NCBI RefSeq assembly: GCF_030295425.1
Contig: NZ_AP027081.1
Span: 4,460,605 to 4,524,604 of the forward strand
DNA from: Mesoterricola sediminis
GTDB taxonomy: Bacteria; Acidobacteriota; Holophagae; Holophagales; Holophagaceae
Reading direction: 5' to 3'
DNA length: 64,000 bases
The notes beneath the pieces are model-generated. The model had not been told where the DNA came from. It was given only the letters and a program-made list of their open reading frames with translations, and made no database searches. Both the position numbers and the translations under genes were made by a program. Of this stretch, positions 17,920 through 25,679 are shown in pieces; position 1 is the stretch's first letter, and the number at the start of each line of letters is the position of its first letter.

Positions 17920-19380
17920 TTACAAGAATTCATTGACATTCTCGCCTTTCCCCTCCCCCTCCGCGGCCGCCCCGGGCGGGAAGGCCTCGGGAAGGGGGAA
18001 GGCGCCGGCGGGAGCTTCCGCCCCCCCCATCTCCTGGAGCCAGTAGCGGTAGGCCCGGAAGCTCATGCCGAGCAAGCGAGCGGCTCGCGTCTTGTTCCCC
18101 TCGGCCCGCTCCAGGGCCCCCAGGAGGAAATGGCGCTTGAGCGCGGCCAGGTAGCCCTCGAGGTCGAACCCGGCGCCCGGGATCTCCAGGACCGCGCCCG
18201 GGGCGGCGGGCCCGGGGCGCAGGACCTCGTCCGGGAAGAGGTCCACGCCGATGGGGCCCCCGGAATTGAGGGCGACGCAGCGCTCCATGAGGTTCTCGAG
18301 CTCCCGGACGTTGCCGGGGAACCGGTAGCGGCGCACGGCGTCCATGGCCTCCGCCGAGAGGCCCATGGGGGGCTTCCCCAGCTTGCGGCAGAACCGGGCC
18401 AGGAAATGCTCCACCAGGACCGGCAGGTCCTCCTGGCGCTCCCGGAGGGGCGGCAGCCCGATGTGGAGGATGTTCAGGCGGTAGTAGAGGTCCTGGCGGA
18501 ACTGGCCCCGGGCCACCCGGTCCCGGAGATCCCGGTTGGTGGCCCCGATCACCCGGGCGTCGACGGGGAGCTCCCCGGTCGCGCCGACCCGCCGCACCCG
18601 CCGCTCCTGGAGCACCCGCAGGAGCTTGACCTGCAGGGGCAGGGGGATCTCGCCGATCTCGTCCAGGAAGATGACGCCCCCCTCGGCCTCCTCGAAGAGC
18701 CCGCGCTTCAGGCCGGTGGCGCCGGTGAAGGCCCCCTTCTCGTAGCCGAAGAGCTCGGACTCCAGGAGGGCCTCGGGCAGGGCCCCGCAGTTGACGGGCA
18801 CGAAGGGCCCCTTGGCCCGGTCCGAGTAGCGGTGGATGAGGCGCGCCACGATCTCCTTGCCCGTGCCGCTCTCCCCGGTGACGAGGACCGTGGTGTCGGC
18901 CCGGGCCACCTTCCCGACGAGGGCCTGGACCTTGCGGATGGTGGGGCCGACCCCCACCAGGTCGCCGATGTCCCGCACTTCGGCCGCCGGCGAGGTCTCG
19001 GAGACGGAGAAGATCCCCTTGAGGACCTTGGTGAGCTCCTGGATGTCGTTCTTGGTCTTGGTCAGGAAGTCCACCGCGCCCAGGTTCAGGGCCTGGACCG
19101 TGGTCTCGGTGGTGGCGTAGGCGGTCATGATGACCACGGGGGTCTCCAGCCCCCGCGCCTTCATCCACGTGAGGAGGTCGATGCCGCTGCCGTCCTTGAG
19201 GCGCAGGTCCGAGACCACGGCGTCGAAGGCCCGACTGGACAGGAGCTGGCAGGCTTCCGCCAGGCCGCCGGCAGGCTGGCTGTCGAAGCCCTGGGGGGCG
19301 AGGCCCATCTGGAGCACGTCCCGGAAACCGGGCTCGTCCTCCACGATGAGGACCGTTCGGACGGGTGCGGACGGATGCAT
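17920..19380 (-). CDS. Sigma-54-dependent response regulator, PilR-like
   Basis: A 486-residue NtrC-family activator. Receiver domain: acidic pocket in VEDEP, phospho-acceptor Asp58, Lys107/109 region in FLTKTK. AAA+ domain: Walker A GESGTGKE (169-176), the sigma-54 contact motif GAFTGA (216-221) and Walker B IFLDEIGE. The C-terminal Fis-type helix-turn-helix (NKTRAARLLGMSFRAYRYWL) closely resembles PilR. The pilin-like gene lies directly downstream. No cognate histidine kinase (PilS) is adjacent. The tail after the HTH is Ala/Gly/Pro-rich. The ATG at 19380 has only a weak ribosome site. Confidence 0.9.
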   Translation of the reverse strand: MHPSAPVRTVLIVEDEPGFRDVLQMGLAPQGFDSQPAGGLAEACQLLSSRAFDAVVSDLRLKDGSGIDLLTWMKARGLETPVVIMTAYATTETTVQALNLGAVDFLTKTKNDIQELTKVLKGIFSVSETSPAAEVRDIGDLVGVGPTIRKVQALVGKVARADTTVLVTGESGTGKEIVARLIHRYSDRAKGPFVPVNCGALPEALLESELFGYEKGAFTGATGLKRGLFEEAEGGVIFLDEIGEIPLPLQVKLLRVLQERRVRRVGATGELPVDARVIGATNRDLRDRVARGQFRQDLYYRLNILHIGLPPLRERQEDLPVLVEHFLARFCRKLGKPPMGLSAEAMDAVRRYRFPGNVRELENLMERCVALNSGGPIGVDLFPDEVLRPGPAAPGAVLEIPGAGFDLEGYLAALKRHFLLGALERAEGNKTRAARLLGMSFRAYRYWLQEMGGAEAPAGAFPLPEAFPPGAAAEGEGKGENVNEFL

Positions 19381-19455
19381 GGGGAACCTGGAAGTGACGT
19401 GCCGCGTCAGTATCTCAGCGTTGACGGTGCCAGGGGAATGCGGAACCATCGCATC

Positions 19456-20367
19456 ATGCGATTTCTGCTCGGCAGGACCGACGCCCTGGGGGACGTCGTC
19501 ATCTCCCTTCCCGTGAGGGAGCGCATCCTCTCCCGGATGCCGGAGGCCGAGGTGCACTGGCTCGTGCGCCCCTACGCCGCCCCCCTCCTGCGGGGCCTGG
19601 GGACGGTCCACCTCCGGGAGGACGGCCAGGACCTCGCCGCCCTCCTGCGGGCCATCGCCCCGGACGCCGTCCTCAACCTGGGCCACCGGGACCAGGCGAT
19701 CATCACCGCGGCGCGCGCGGCGGGGGTTCCGGTCCGGGTCGCCCGGAGCCGGGGCCGCCAGATCTGGGAGGCCACCCACGTGCTGTGGAACGGCCGCAAC
19801 GGCACGGGGCGCCCCGAGGCCATGAACGTCCTCGACTTCCTCAAGCCCTGGGGCTGGGAGGGGGGCTGGCCCGCCCCGCCCCGGCTGGTCCTGGACGCGG
19901 CGGAGCGGGAGCGGGGCCGGGCGGACCTCGCCCACCTGCCCCGCCCCCGCCTGGGCGTGGCCACCCGTTCCTCCGGGTCCTCGGCCTACCCCAGCGCCGC
20001 CTGGTGGGACCGGGCCCTGGCGGTGGTGCGGGAGGCCGGCTGGACACCCGTCATCCTGTCCCCCCCCGAGGACGCCCCCCTGCCCCCCGCCGACCTGCGG
20101 GGCCTGCTGGCCCGCATCGCGGCCTGCGACGTCTTCCTGGGCCCCTCCACGGGCCCCACCCAGATCGCCGGGGCCCTGGACGTGCCCACCCTCGCCCTCA
20201 TGGGGCTCACCTCCAACCGGGGCCCGAGCCGCTGGGCGCCCCTCGGCCGCCGGGTCCAGGTGCTCCAGTATCCGCCCCCCGAGGCGGACCTCTCCGGCGG
20301 CATGGACCGCCTCGACCCCCGCGACCTGCTGCCCCACCTGGCGCGCCTCGCCCAGCCGGAGGCATGA
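19456..20367 (+). CDS. Glycosyltransferase family 9 (heptosyltransferase-like) protein 1
   Basis: A 303-residue cytoplasmic GT-B-fold protein of the LPS heptosyltransferase family: N-terminal RTDALGDVVISLPV (acceptor domain) and C-terminal donor-site segment FLGPSTGPTQIAGALDVPTLAL. It probably adds a heptose to the lipid A-inner core. It overlaps the next GT9 gene by 4 nt (ATGA), and hldD, which makes the ADP-heptose donor, lies 3 kb downstream on the same strand. No Shine-Dalgarno is well placed for the ATG at 19456; an in-frame ATG at 19438 is the alternative. Confidence 0.85.
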   Translation: MRFLLGRTDALGDVVISLPVRERILSRMPEAEVHWLVRPYAAPLLRGLGTVHLREDGQDLAALLRAIAPDAVLNLGHRDQAIITAARAAGVPVRVARSRGRQIWEATHVLWNGRNGTGRPEAMNVLDFLKPWGWEGGWPAPPRLVLDAAERERGRADLAHLPRPRLGVATRSSGSSAYPSAAWWDRALAVVREAGWTPVILSPPEDAPLPPADLRGLLARIAACDVFLGPSTGPTQIAGALDVPTLALMGLTSNRGPSRWAPLGRRVQVLQYPPPEADLSGGMDRLDPRDLLPHLARLAQPEA

Positions 20368-21335
20368 TGGGCGCCCCGCCCCCGCCGGGCGCCACCTGGG
20401 TGCGCTTCCCCCGCTTCGTGGGGGACGCGGTCATGCAGTTCCCCGTGCTCCGGGCCCTGCGGGCGGTGGGCGCCGGCCCCCTCGTCGTCTGGGGCCCCGC
20501 CGCCACGGTCGCCCTCGTGGACGGCCATCCGCTGGCCGACGCGGTGATCCCGGACGTGGGCCGGCCCGGCCCCTGGGCCATGGCCGCCCTCCTGCGGACC
20601 CACCGGGCCGCCCGCAGCGTCCACTTCCCCAAATCCCTCCGGCCGGCCCTCGCCGCCTTCCTCGCCCGGGTCCCGGAGCGCATCGGGGTGGACGAGAGCC
20701 TGGCGGGCCTCTTCAACACCCACAGCGCCCCCTTCTGGGGGGCCCCGGGCCACTTCCTCGACCGCTACCACGCGGTCCTCGCCCAGCGCTGGCCGGGCCT
20801 GCCCCCCCTGCCCCCCGCCGACTACACGCCCCCCGGGACCGTGGCCCTGCCCGGGGCCCCCTACCTCTGCCTGATGCCCGGCTCCATGTGGCCTTCCAAG
20901 GCCTGGCCGGCGGATCACTTCCGGCGCGTCGCGGCCATCGCCCGGGCCGCCGGGCTCCAGATCGCGGTCCTGGGCGCCCCCGCCGAGCGGGAGCTCTGCG
21001 CCCAGGTCATCCAGCCCGGGGACCTGGACCTGGTCGGCCGCACGACCCTCGTGGAGGCGGCCGCCTGGCTCAAGGGGGCCCGCGCCGCCCTGGGCAACGA
21101 CTCCGGGCTCTGCCACCTGGCCGCGGCCTGCGGCACCCCGACCCTCGCCCTCTTCGGCCCCACGGACGCCACGGACTGCGCCCCCGTGGGCCCCCGGGCG
21201 GCCACCCTCCGCCTGGACGGCATCCCCTGCGCCCCCTGCAGGAAGCGGGTGTGCGCCGTGGCGGGCCACCCCTGCCTGGCGCAGCTCGGGCCCGAACGGG
21301 CCTGGTCGGCCCTGGAGGCCCTGGTTTCACGCTAG
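20364..21335 (+). CDS. Glycosyltransferase family 9 (heptosyltransferase II-like) protein 2
   Basis: A 323-residue GT9 protein: VRFPRFVGDAVMQFPVLRAL at the N-terminus, the nucleotide-sugar segment LMPGSMWPSKAWPADHF and the donor motif GNDSGLCHLAAACGTPTLALFGPTD typical of WaaF (heptosyltransferase II). It should transfer heptose from ADP-heptose to the LPS core. A CxxC...C cluster near the C-terminus (CAPCRKRVC) is also common in WaaF. Two adjacent ATG codons (20364, 20367) follow GGAGG. Translation is probably coupled to the preceding GT9 gene. Confidence 0.88.
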   Translation: MMGAPPPPGATWVRFPRFVGDAVMQFPVLRALRAVGAGPLVVWGPAATVALVDGHPLADAVIPDVGRPGPWAMAALLRTHRAARSVHFPKSLRPALAAFLARVPERIGVDESLAGLFNTHSAPFWGAPGHFLDRYHAVLAQRWPGLPPLPPADYTPPGTVALPGAPYLCLMPGSMWPSKAWPADHFRRVAAIARAAGLQIAVLGAPAERELCAQVIQPGDLDLVGRTTLVEAAAWLKGARAALGNDSGLCHLAAACGTPTLALFGPTDATDCAPVGPRAATLRLDGIPCAPCRKRVCAVAGHPCLAQLGPERAWSALEALVSR

Positions 21336-21357
21336 AATCGGCCTGTCCGAGGTACCC

Positions 21358-22323
21358 ATGCGATCACCCCTGCTGCTGCTCACGGTTCCGGCCCTCTGCT
21401 GGGCCCAGGGGCCGGTCATTTCCGTGGACCGCCCCCACCACGATTTCGGCCGCATCGACGGCGACAGCCGCGTCACCCACCGGTTCCGGATCTCCAACAG
21501 GGGCGGGGCGAACCTCAACATCTCCCGGCTGAACCCCTCCTGCGGCTGCACCTCCACGGTCATCGGCCAGTGGACCCTCAAGCCCGGCGAGAGCACGGAG
21601 GTCGAGGCCGCGTTCAATCCGGCCGGCTTCCGGGGCACGGTCCGGAAGTCCATCCAGGTGGTCTCGGACGACCCCGCCAACCCGAACCTCACGCTCACCT
21701 TCGAGGCGGAGATCGTCCGGGAGATCACCCCCTCCCAGGATTCGGTGTTCTTCCAGGGCGTCCGCCGCACGGGGACCACGAAGCACGCCGTCAAGCTCAC
21801 CTCCGGCACGGGCCGCCCCGTCCGGGTGACCCGCATCGACGCGCCGGGCGCGAAGTACCTCTCCTTCGGGATCCGCCCCGAGGGCGGCAACGTCTGGGTG
21901 GACATCGCCCTCGACGGGGCGGCCCTGCCCGCGCACCAGATGGTGGGCACGGACGCCGTCGCGATCCAGACCGACAACCCCCGGGCCCCGCTCCTCAACG
22001 TGACCGTCCAGTGGGAGGCCTACCAGGCCCTCACCGCGACGCCCCCCCGCGTCGCCATCGCCGAGGCCCCTGGCCGGGAGCACCGCCAGAAGATCCTCGT
22101 CGCGAACGCCGACCGCAAGCCCTTCCGGATCCTCTCCGCCAGGGCCACCAGCTCGCTCCTGCGCGTCGAGGGGCTCGGCGGCGGAGCCTCGGACCGCCAC
22201 GAGCTCACGATCGTGATGGACGCCCGCGCCAAGGCCGGCCTCTACAACGAACGCATCACCCTCACCACCGACAGCCCCGACCAGCGGGAATTCGAACTGC
22301 GCGTCGCCGCCTCCCTCCGCTGA
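21358..22323 (+). CDS. DUF1573-domain exported protein
   Basis: A 321-residue protein with a short signal peptide (about residues 1-16, LCWAQ) and then a DUF1573 immunoglobulin-like domain: the hallmark HDFGRIDGDSRVTHRFRISN, followed by SCGCTS. The C-terminal half looks like a further Ig-like region. DUF1573 proteins are exported proteins of unknown biochemical function. It lies in a plus-strand run with LPS-core genes. Confidence 0.8.
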   Translation: MRSPLLLLTVPALCWAQGPVISVDRPHHDFGRIDGDSRVTHRFRISNRGGANLNISRLNPSCGCTSTVIGQWTLKPGESTEVEAAFNPAGFRGTVRKSIQVVSDDPANPNLTLTFEAEIVREITPSQDSVFFQGVRRTGTTKHAVKLTSGTGRPVRVTRIDAPGAKYLSFGIRPEGGNVWVDIALDGAALPAHQMVGTDAVAIQTDNPRAPLLNVTVQWEAYQALTATPPRVAIAEAPGREHRQKILVANADRKPFRILSARATSSLLRVEGLGGGASDRHELTIVMDARAKAGLYNERITLTTDSPDQREFELRVAASLR

Positions 22324-22327
22324 GCCC

Positions 22328-23281
22328 ATGACAGCATCCTCATCCGGCGCGCGGCACGCCACGGCCGTCGCCGGCACCATCGCCACGGCCTTCGTCTGGG
22401 GCGCCAGTTTCGCGGCCATGAAGTTCATCCTCCAGGCCGGCCTCAGCGTGGGCGCCATGCTCACCGTGCGGTTCGGCATCGGGACGGTCTGCCTGGGCCT
22501 CCTCCTCGCGGTCCTCCAGGTGAGGCCCCGGTGGCCCGAGGTGCGGGACGGGCTCGTGCTCGGGGTCATCCTGACGATCGTCTTCTGGCTCCAGGCCGGG
22601 GGCCTCGTGACGACGACGACGACCAAGTCCGGGTTCATCACCGGCCTCTACGTGCTCTTCACGCCCATGGCCAGCGTGCTCCTCGGCCACCGGCTCCGGA
22701 TCGCCCACGCCCTGGGGGCCCTGGTCGCCACGGGGGGCCTGTTCCTCCTCGTCCGGACCCCGGGGGCCAGCCTCGGAGGCTGGAACAGCGGCGACAGCCT
22801 GACCCTCGCCTGCGCCGTGGGCTGCGGCTTCCACATCGCCTACACGGGCATCTTCTCCCGGCGTTCCAGCGGGTGGGTGCTGGCCTTCACGCAGGTGGCC
22901 ACCCTGGCCTGCCTCTCCCTGGCCATCACCGCCTTCCTCCCCGCGCCCCACGGCTTCCAGACGGCCCGCGCGGCCCTGGCCGCCCCCGGCGTCTGGACGA
23001 GCCTCCTCTACCTCGGGGTGCTGGCCACCTCCCTGGCCTTCTATCTCATGTCCACCCTCCAGGCCCACCTCGGCAGCACCGAGGCCGCCATCCTCTACTC
23101 CCTGGAGCCCGTGTTCACGGCCCTGCTGGCCATGACCGGCTGGGTCCCGGGCATCCGGGAGCGCCTGTCGCCCCTCCAGCTCCTGGGCGGCGCCATCATC
23201 CTCGGCGCCATGATCCTGGCGGAGGTGGGCCCGCGGTGGATGGCCCGGTTCGGCGATGCGCGCCCGGAGCTCGACGGTTGA
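22328..23281 (+). CDS. EamA/DMT-family transporter
   Basis: A 317-residue inner-membrane protein with about ten hydrophobic helices arranged as two EamA repeats; the first contains FVWGASFAAMK near residue 20 and the second GYTG/LYLGVLATSLAFYLM with SLEPVFTALLA, the usual conserved end. Such carriers export or import small metabolites. Substrate is unknown. It starts 4 nt after the DUF1573 gene and is probably in the same operon. Confidence 0.85.
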   Translation: MTASSSGARHATAVAGTIATAFVWGASFAAMKFILQAGLSVGAMLTVRFGIGTVCLGLLLAVLQVRPRWPEVRDGLVLGVILTIVFWLQAGGLVTTTTTKSGFITGLYVLFTPMASVLLGHRLRIAHALGALVATGGLFLLVRTPGASLGGWNSGDSLTLACAVGCGFHIAYTGIFSRRSSGWVLAFTQVATLACLSLAITAFLPAPHGFQTARAALAAPGVWTSLLYLGVLATSLAFYLMSTLQAHLGSTEAAILYSLEPVFTALLAMTGWVPGIRERLSPLQLLGGAIILGAMILAEVGPRWMARFGDARPELDG

Positions 23282-23323
23282 GGGATAATCGGGCCAGGGC
23301 CTGTTCGGAATGAAGGAGCGACC

Positions 23324-24265
23324 ATGCTGATCGTCACCGGCGGCGCCGGATTCATCGGAAGCAACACCGTCAAGGAGCTGAACCGGCGGGGCCGGACGGA
23401 TATCCTCGTCGTCGACAACCTGGAGCGGGCCGAGAAGTTCCGGAACCTGGCCGACCTCACCATCCAGGACTACCTGGACAAGCGGGACTTCCGGGCCCGC
23501 CTCGACGCCGGCACCTTCGACCTCAAGGTGGACTTCATCCTCCACAACGGGGCCTGCTCGGACACCATGGGCACCGACGGCCGCTACATGCTCGAGAACA
23601 ACTTCGGGGATTCCAAGGCCCTCCTCAACTACGCCCTCTCCAAGGGCATCCCCTTCGTCTACGCCAGCAGCGCCGCGACGTACGGGGCCAGCCGGGCCTT
23701 CGTGCCCGAGCCCGCCAACGAGCGTCCCCTCAACGTGTACGGCTACTCCAAGCTCCTCTTCGACCAGCACGTGCGCACCCTCCTGCCCCACGCGGCGAGC
23801 CCGGTGGTGGGACTCCGCTACTTCAACGTCTACGGCCCCCGGGAGCAGCACAAGGGCCGCATGATGTCCGTCCTCCACCAGCTCCTGCGCCAGCTGCGGG
23901 AGACGGGGGTCTGCCGCCTCTTCGACGGCACCGACGGCTTCGGGCCCGGCGGCCAGGTGCGGGACTTCGTCCACGTGGGCGACGTCATCGACATCGGCCT
24001 CGCCTTCGCCACCGGCCCCCTGGTCAAGGGCATCTTCAACGCCGGCACCGGCAAGGCCCGCAGCTTCAACGCCATCGCCGAGACCCTCATCCGCCACCTG
24101 GGCCAGGGCCGCATCGAGTACATCCCCTTCCCCAGGGAACTCGAGGGCAAGTACCAGAGCTTCACCCAGGCCGACCTCACGACCCTCCGCCAAGCCGGCT
24201 ACACCCGGCCCATGACCGAGCTGGAGGAGGGCATCCGCCTCACCCTCGAGGAGCTGGAAGCCTAG
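23324..24265 (+). CDS. hldD: ADP-L-glycero-D-manno-heptose 6-epimerase
   Basis: HldD converts ADP-D-glycero- to ADP-L-glycero-D-manno-heptose, the donor for LPS heptosyltransferases. The 313-residue extended SDR has the Rossmann loop VTGGAGFIGSN (4-14), the family-specific HNGACSDT, the catalytic YGYSK motif and FNVYGPREQHKGRM. It fits functionally with the two GT9 genes upstream. Its TAG stop codon lies inside the CTAG sequence that borders the left end of an inserted IS element, so the protein is intact but its native 3' flank has been displaced. Confidence 0.93.
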   Translation: MLIVTGGAGFIGSNTVKELNRRGRTDILVVDNLERAEKFRNLADLTIQDYLDKRDFRARLDAGTFDLKVDFILHNGACSDTMGTDGRYMLENNFGDSKALLNYALSKGIPFVYASSAATYGASRAFVPEPANERPLNVYGYSKLLFDQHVRTLLPHAASPVVGLRYFNVYGPREQHKGRMMSVLHQLLRQLRETGVCRLFDGTDGFGPGGQVRDFVHVGDVIDIGLAFATGPLVKGIFNAGTGKARSFNAIAETLIRHLGQGRIEYIPFPRELEGKYQSFTQADLTTLRQAGYTRPMTELEEGIRLTLEELEA

Positions 24266-24353
24266 GCTGTGTTCGGAATCTATAGATTAGATAAATAGTT
24301 AACTTGTACTCATACGTAAAGGCTCGTACACCACGAATTTTCCTGGGGTAACG

Positions 24354-25108
24354 ATGCCGAGACGTTTCCTGACCGATGCCATGTGGGCAAAGCTTGAACC
24401 GCTCCTTCCGCCAGAGCGTGGAGGGATGGGGCGATCCCGTCACCCCAACCGTCCCATGGTGGAGGCGATCCTGTGGAGGCACAGGACTGGGGCGCCGTGG
24501 AGGGACCTGCCGGAGGAATCTGGACCTTGGACAAGCGTGTACACGCGATTTGAGGCCTGGACCAAGCGCGGCGTGTGGCAAAGGATCCTGGAGTTCCTGC
24601 GCAAGGAAGCCGACCTGGAGTGGGTCATGCTGGATGGCACCATCCTTCGCGCTCATCAACCTTCAGCAGGCAAAAGGGGGGGCTCTGGAACCAGGCGCTC
24701 GGACGATCTCGGGGTGGATGCTCGACCAAGATCCATTTGATCTGCGATGCCCACGGTAATCCTTTGGATTTCCTGGTCACTCCGGGGCAAGCCCATGAAA
24801 GCCGGTCTGCTGAAGGATTGCTGTGCGGTTGGCAGGCAGAGTACGGGTTCGGAGATCGGGCCTACGATGGGAACCCGGTATGGAAGGCGATCGAGGCCAT
24901 GGGTGCGACAGCCGTCATCCCACCTCATCCCCGGCGCAAGAATCCGGCGGCCTGGGACTCACACCTATACAAGGCCCGCCATGCCATCGAGCATGGGTTC
25001 GCCAAGCTCAAACAGTTCAGGGCGCTGGCCACCAGGTTCGACAAAACGGCGCGAAGTTTCTCAGCCCAGGTGGCTTTGGCCTGCATCGTGATCTGGCTGA
25101 GGCTATGA
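24354..25108 (+). CDS. IS5-family transposase, two frames joined by a -1 frameshift
   Basis: The first frame (24354-24740) encodes the DUF4096-type N-terminus (RRFLTDAMWAKLEPLLPPE) and the first catalytic Asp in VMLDGTILRAH. The second frame, one base back, runs to 25108 and encodes NQALGRSRGGCSTKIH, the second Asp (GDRAYDGN) and the Y-x2-R-x3-E-x6-K signature (YKARHAIEHGFAKLK). The frames overlap at a slippery AAAAGGGGGGG run (24672-24682). Joined, the product is about 250 residues, the normal length, with all DDE residues intact. Programmed -1 frameshifting is known for this group, so the element is probably functional rather than broken. Confidence 0.82.
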
Positions 25109-25141
25109 GCGGAGGGTGACAAGCGTTCCGGATCCTCATTG

Positions 25142-25443
25142 ATCCTATGAAACGCGGAGGCGCGGAGGATCTCGCAGAGGGTCGCGGAGGAAAGCGCTCC
25201 TGGAACCTGCCCCTGGATATCGAGTGGAGGGGGCTTGTGGTTGAGCGGGCCTACCGGCTGGATTTGCTGGTTGACGACCTCGTGGTCGTGGAGGCTAAGG
25301 CGGAATGGAGGTCGGCCTGCTCCTCAATTCCCGTCAGTGGCCTTTCAAAGACGGTGGAATCAAGCGGGTGATACATACAAGGGCTTGATCCTTTCTCCGC
25401 GAGCCTCAGCGAGATCCTCCGCGCCTCCGCGTTCCAATAGGAT
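25142..25443. repeat. Imperfect 53-bp inverted repeat enclosing the GxxExxY remnant
   Basis: The left arm (25142-25194) and right arm (25391-25443) are inverted copies: both read ATCCTAT, then AACGCGGAGGCGCGGAGGAT, then CTCGC and GAGG, ending in TCGCGGAG and AAAG, with a few substitutions and small indels. The arms are purine-rich on one strand and different in style from the IS terminal repeats. They lie symmetrically around the decayed gene at 25204-25388. Confidence 0.8.
25204..25388 (+). pseudogene. GxxExxY-family protein remnant
   Basis: Fragments of a GxxExxY protein (PDDEXK-like fold, function unknown) remain. One frame encodes LDIEWRGLVVERAYRLDLLV and VVVEAKAE, matching the family's conserved RLDLLVDDLVVVEVKA core. 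A second frame (25314-25388) encodes GLLLNSRQWPFKDGGIKRVIHTRA, matching the C-terminal GLLINF...LKDGIKR end. The N-terminus with the GxxExxY motif and the middle segment are missing and the frame is shifted, so it is decayed. It lies inside the inverted repeats at 25142-25443. Confidence 0.7.
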
Positions 25444-25583
25444 GCTGCGAATGCGCGGCGCCATCAGGCACTGCAGCACAGACTCACTATTCCAGCTCCT
25501 CCATGCTCCGGCACGGATGGGTATTAGCCATTACTATCCTAGATTACGAACACACCCTAGTGCAGCGGGCAAAGTAGCCTGGG

Positions 25584-25670
25584 TCATCCGGGGGGAGCGG
25601 CCGCCGCGCGTCCATCGGGGGCCTGGCCCCCAGACCCCCGGCACGGGCCGCTCCCCTCGCGTCCGGATGA
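25584..25670. other. Large hairpin structure downstream of the TPR-glycosyltransferase gene
   Basis: TCATCCGG (25584-25591) pairs with CCGGATGA (25663-25670) and GGGGAGCGGCC (25592-25602) pairs with GGCCGCTCCCC (25646-25656), with a 6-nt bulge; a small GGGGG/CCCCC hairpin sits in the loop. It begins 10 nt past the stop of the minus-strand gene ending at 25680 and could act as a terminator or mRNA 3' stabiliser, although no T-run follows. Confidence 0.5.
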
Positions 25671-25679
25671 TTCAGGCGA

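Larger units (their letters stand above)
24266..25556 (+). mobile_element. IS5-family (IS427-group-like) insertion element with extra DNA before its right end
   Basis: Terminal inverted repeats are visible: GCTGTGTTCGGAATCTAT at 24266-24283 and, on the opposite strand, GGTGTGTTCGTAATCTAG at 25539-25556 (about 15 of 18 match). CTAG flanks both ends (24262-24265 and 25557-25560), fitting the target preference of this group. Left of the transposase is an AT-rich stretch. The transposase ends at 25108, leaving about 450 bp before the right repeat, which is unusually long for this IS type and holds a GxxExxY gene remnant with its own inverted repeats. Confidence 0.8.

Noticed and set aside
24354..24740. 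Transposase first frame treated as a truncated pseudogene
   Set aside because: The -1 frame continues with the remaining catalytic residues and the overlap holds a slippery run, so programmed frameshifting explains it better.
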